The translations under genes were made by a program, and so were the position numbers. Of a stretch of 5,742 nt of DNA, positions 5,602 to 5,742 are shown piece by piece; within the stretch, counting starts at the first letter, position 1, and every line of letters begins with the position of its first letter. The stretch covers positions 1 through 5,742 of the forward strand of contig JBIKMO010000276.1 of NCBI GenBank assembly GCA_044359175.1, in the 5' to 3' direction. The notes beneath the pieces were generated by a model, which ran no database searches, was not told the origin of the DNA, and saw only the letters and a list, made by a program, of their open reading frames with translations. Source of the stretch: UBA4615 sp044359175 (lineage in GTDB: Bacteria > Pseudomonadota > Gammaproteobacteria > Burkholderiales > Burkholderiaceae_E).

Positions 5602-5742
5602 TCATTCCCGTAACACAGCGATAGGTGAGGCGTTGAGCATGATCAGGCCGACGACGATGACGTCTTTCGCACCGACGAGTGTGGGACACGCCCGCGGTGA
5701 TTCTCCCGGTACGAAAGAGCTGACATTTTCGATGAGGACTCT
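5602..5742 (-). CDS. possible C-terminal end of a minus-strand gene (partial)
   Basis: On the minus strand the frame is open from the right edge for 46 codons to a TGA at 5602-5604. The peptide starts RVLIENVSSFVPGE and ends in a hydrophobic stretch (DVIVVGLIMLN) and SPIAVLRE. It is not a family I can name. The hairpin at 5530-5547 would serve as its terminator. Against it, only about 63% of codons end in G or C, well below the clear genes here, and rare codons such as AGA and TTA occur. A plus-strand alternative overlaps it, and only one of the two can be right. Confidence 0.25.
   Translation of the reverse strand, partial: RVLIENVSSFVPGESPRACPTLVGAKDVIVVGLIMLNASPIAVLRE
5639..5742 (+). CDS. 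possible N-terminal start of a plus-strand gene (partial)
   Basis: ATG at 5639 opens a frame that runs to the right edge (34 codons; second Met at 5657, MTSFAPTSVGHARGDSPG, then TKELTFSMRT). AGGTGA at 5623-5628, a match to the 16S 3' end, lies 10 nt upstream. If real, the gene would be divergent from the Bug gene and could encode a regulator or partner, but the visible residues give no family. G/C at third positions is about 65%, no better than the minus-strand alternative over the same bases. Confidence 0.25.
   Translation, partial: MIRPTTMTSFAPTSVGHARGDSPGTKELTFSMRT

Noticed and set aside
1..5742. Search for CRISPR repeats, tRNA genes, insertion-sequence ends, toxin-antitoxin or defence genes
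   Set aside because: I saw no regularly spaced repeats, cloverleaf with a T-loop motif, terminal inverted repeats with target duplications, or characteristic protein motifs on reading both strands.

Overview
This is a high-GC window, most likely from a beta-proteobacterium of the order Burkholderiales. The main evidence is a Bug-family (TctC-like) periplasmic solute-binding protein that stands alone without its membrane subunits. That pattern is typical of Bordetella, Cupriavidus and their relatives. Strong G/C bias at third codon positions and two Tat-type signal sequences fit the same assignment. No tRNA, rRNA, CRISPR array, transposase or integrase is visible, and no defence or other gene system that I can recognise.

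Layout from left to right. Positions 1-154 hold an edge fragment that is open on both strands and cannot be assigned securely. Positions 155-1600 (+) encode an unrecognised 481-residue protein with a Pro/Arg-rich N-terminus, a short hydrophobic segment and two helical regions joined by a proline-rich linker. It converges on a minus-strand gene (1660-2673) whose product looks like a DUF6930/DUF7309-type protein of unknown function. A 10-bp inverted repeat lies between the two stop codons and may stop transcription from both sides. A 139-bp divergent spacer follows. Then comes a well-supported zinc metalloprotease gene (2813-4162, +): an M48 domain with a Tat-like lipoprotein signal and C-terminal TPR repeats, BepA-like in architecture and probably involved in outer-membrane protein quality control. 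It converges, with only 13 bp between stops, on the Bug solute-binding protein gene (4176-5177, -).

The most informative regulatory sequence lies upstream of the Bug gene. A good sigma-70-type promoter (TTGACC, 17-bp spacer, TACGAT) has a perfect 14-bp palindrome, CCTGTCATGACAGG, inside its spacer. This is the expected geometry for a repressor operator. The transcript would have a leader of about 70 nt with a GC hairpin just upstream of a strong Shine-Dalgarno sequence. The remaining 460 bases to the right edge have no secure gene. They hold a short coding-like stretch (5280-5422, -), two small hairpins and an edge segment open on both strands.

The genes do not form one evident pathway. The protease and the Bug protein are both exported envelope proteins but are transcribed towards each other from separate promoters. 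The window looks like ordinary chromosomal sequence with one orphan gene (155-1600) of possibly different origin.
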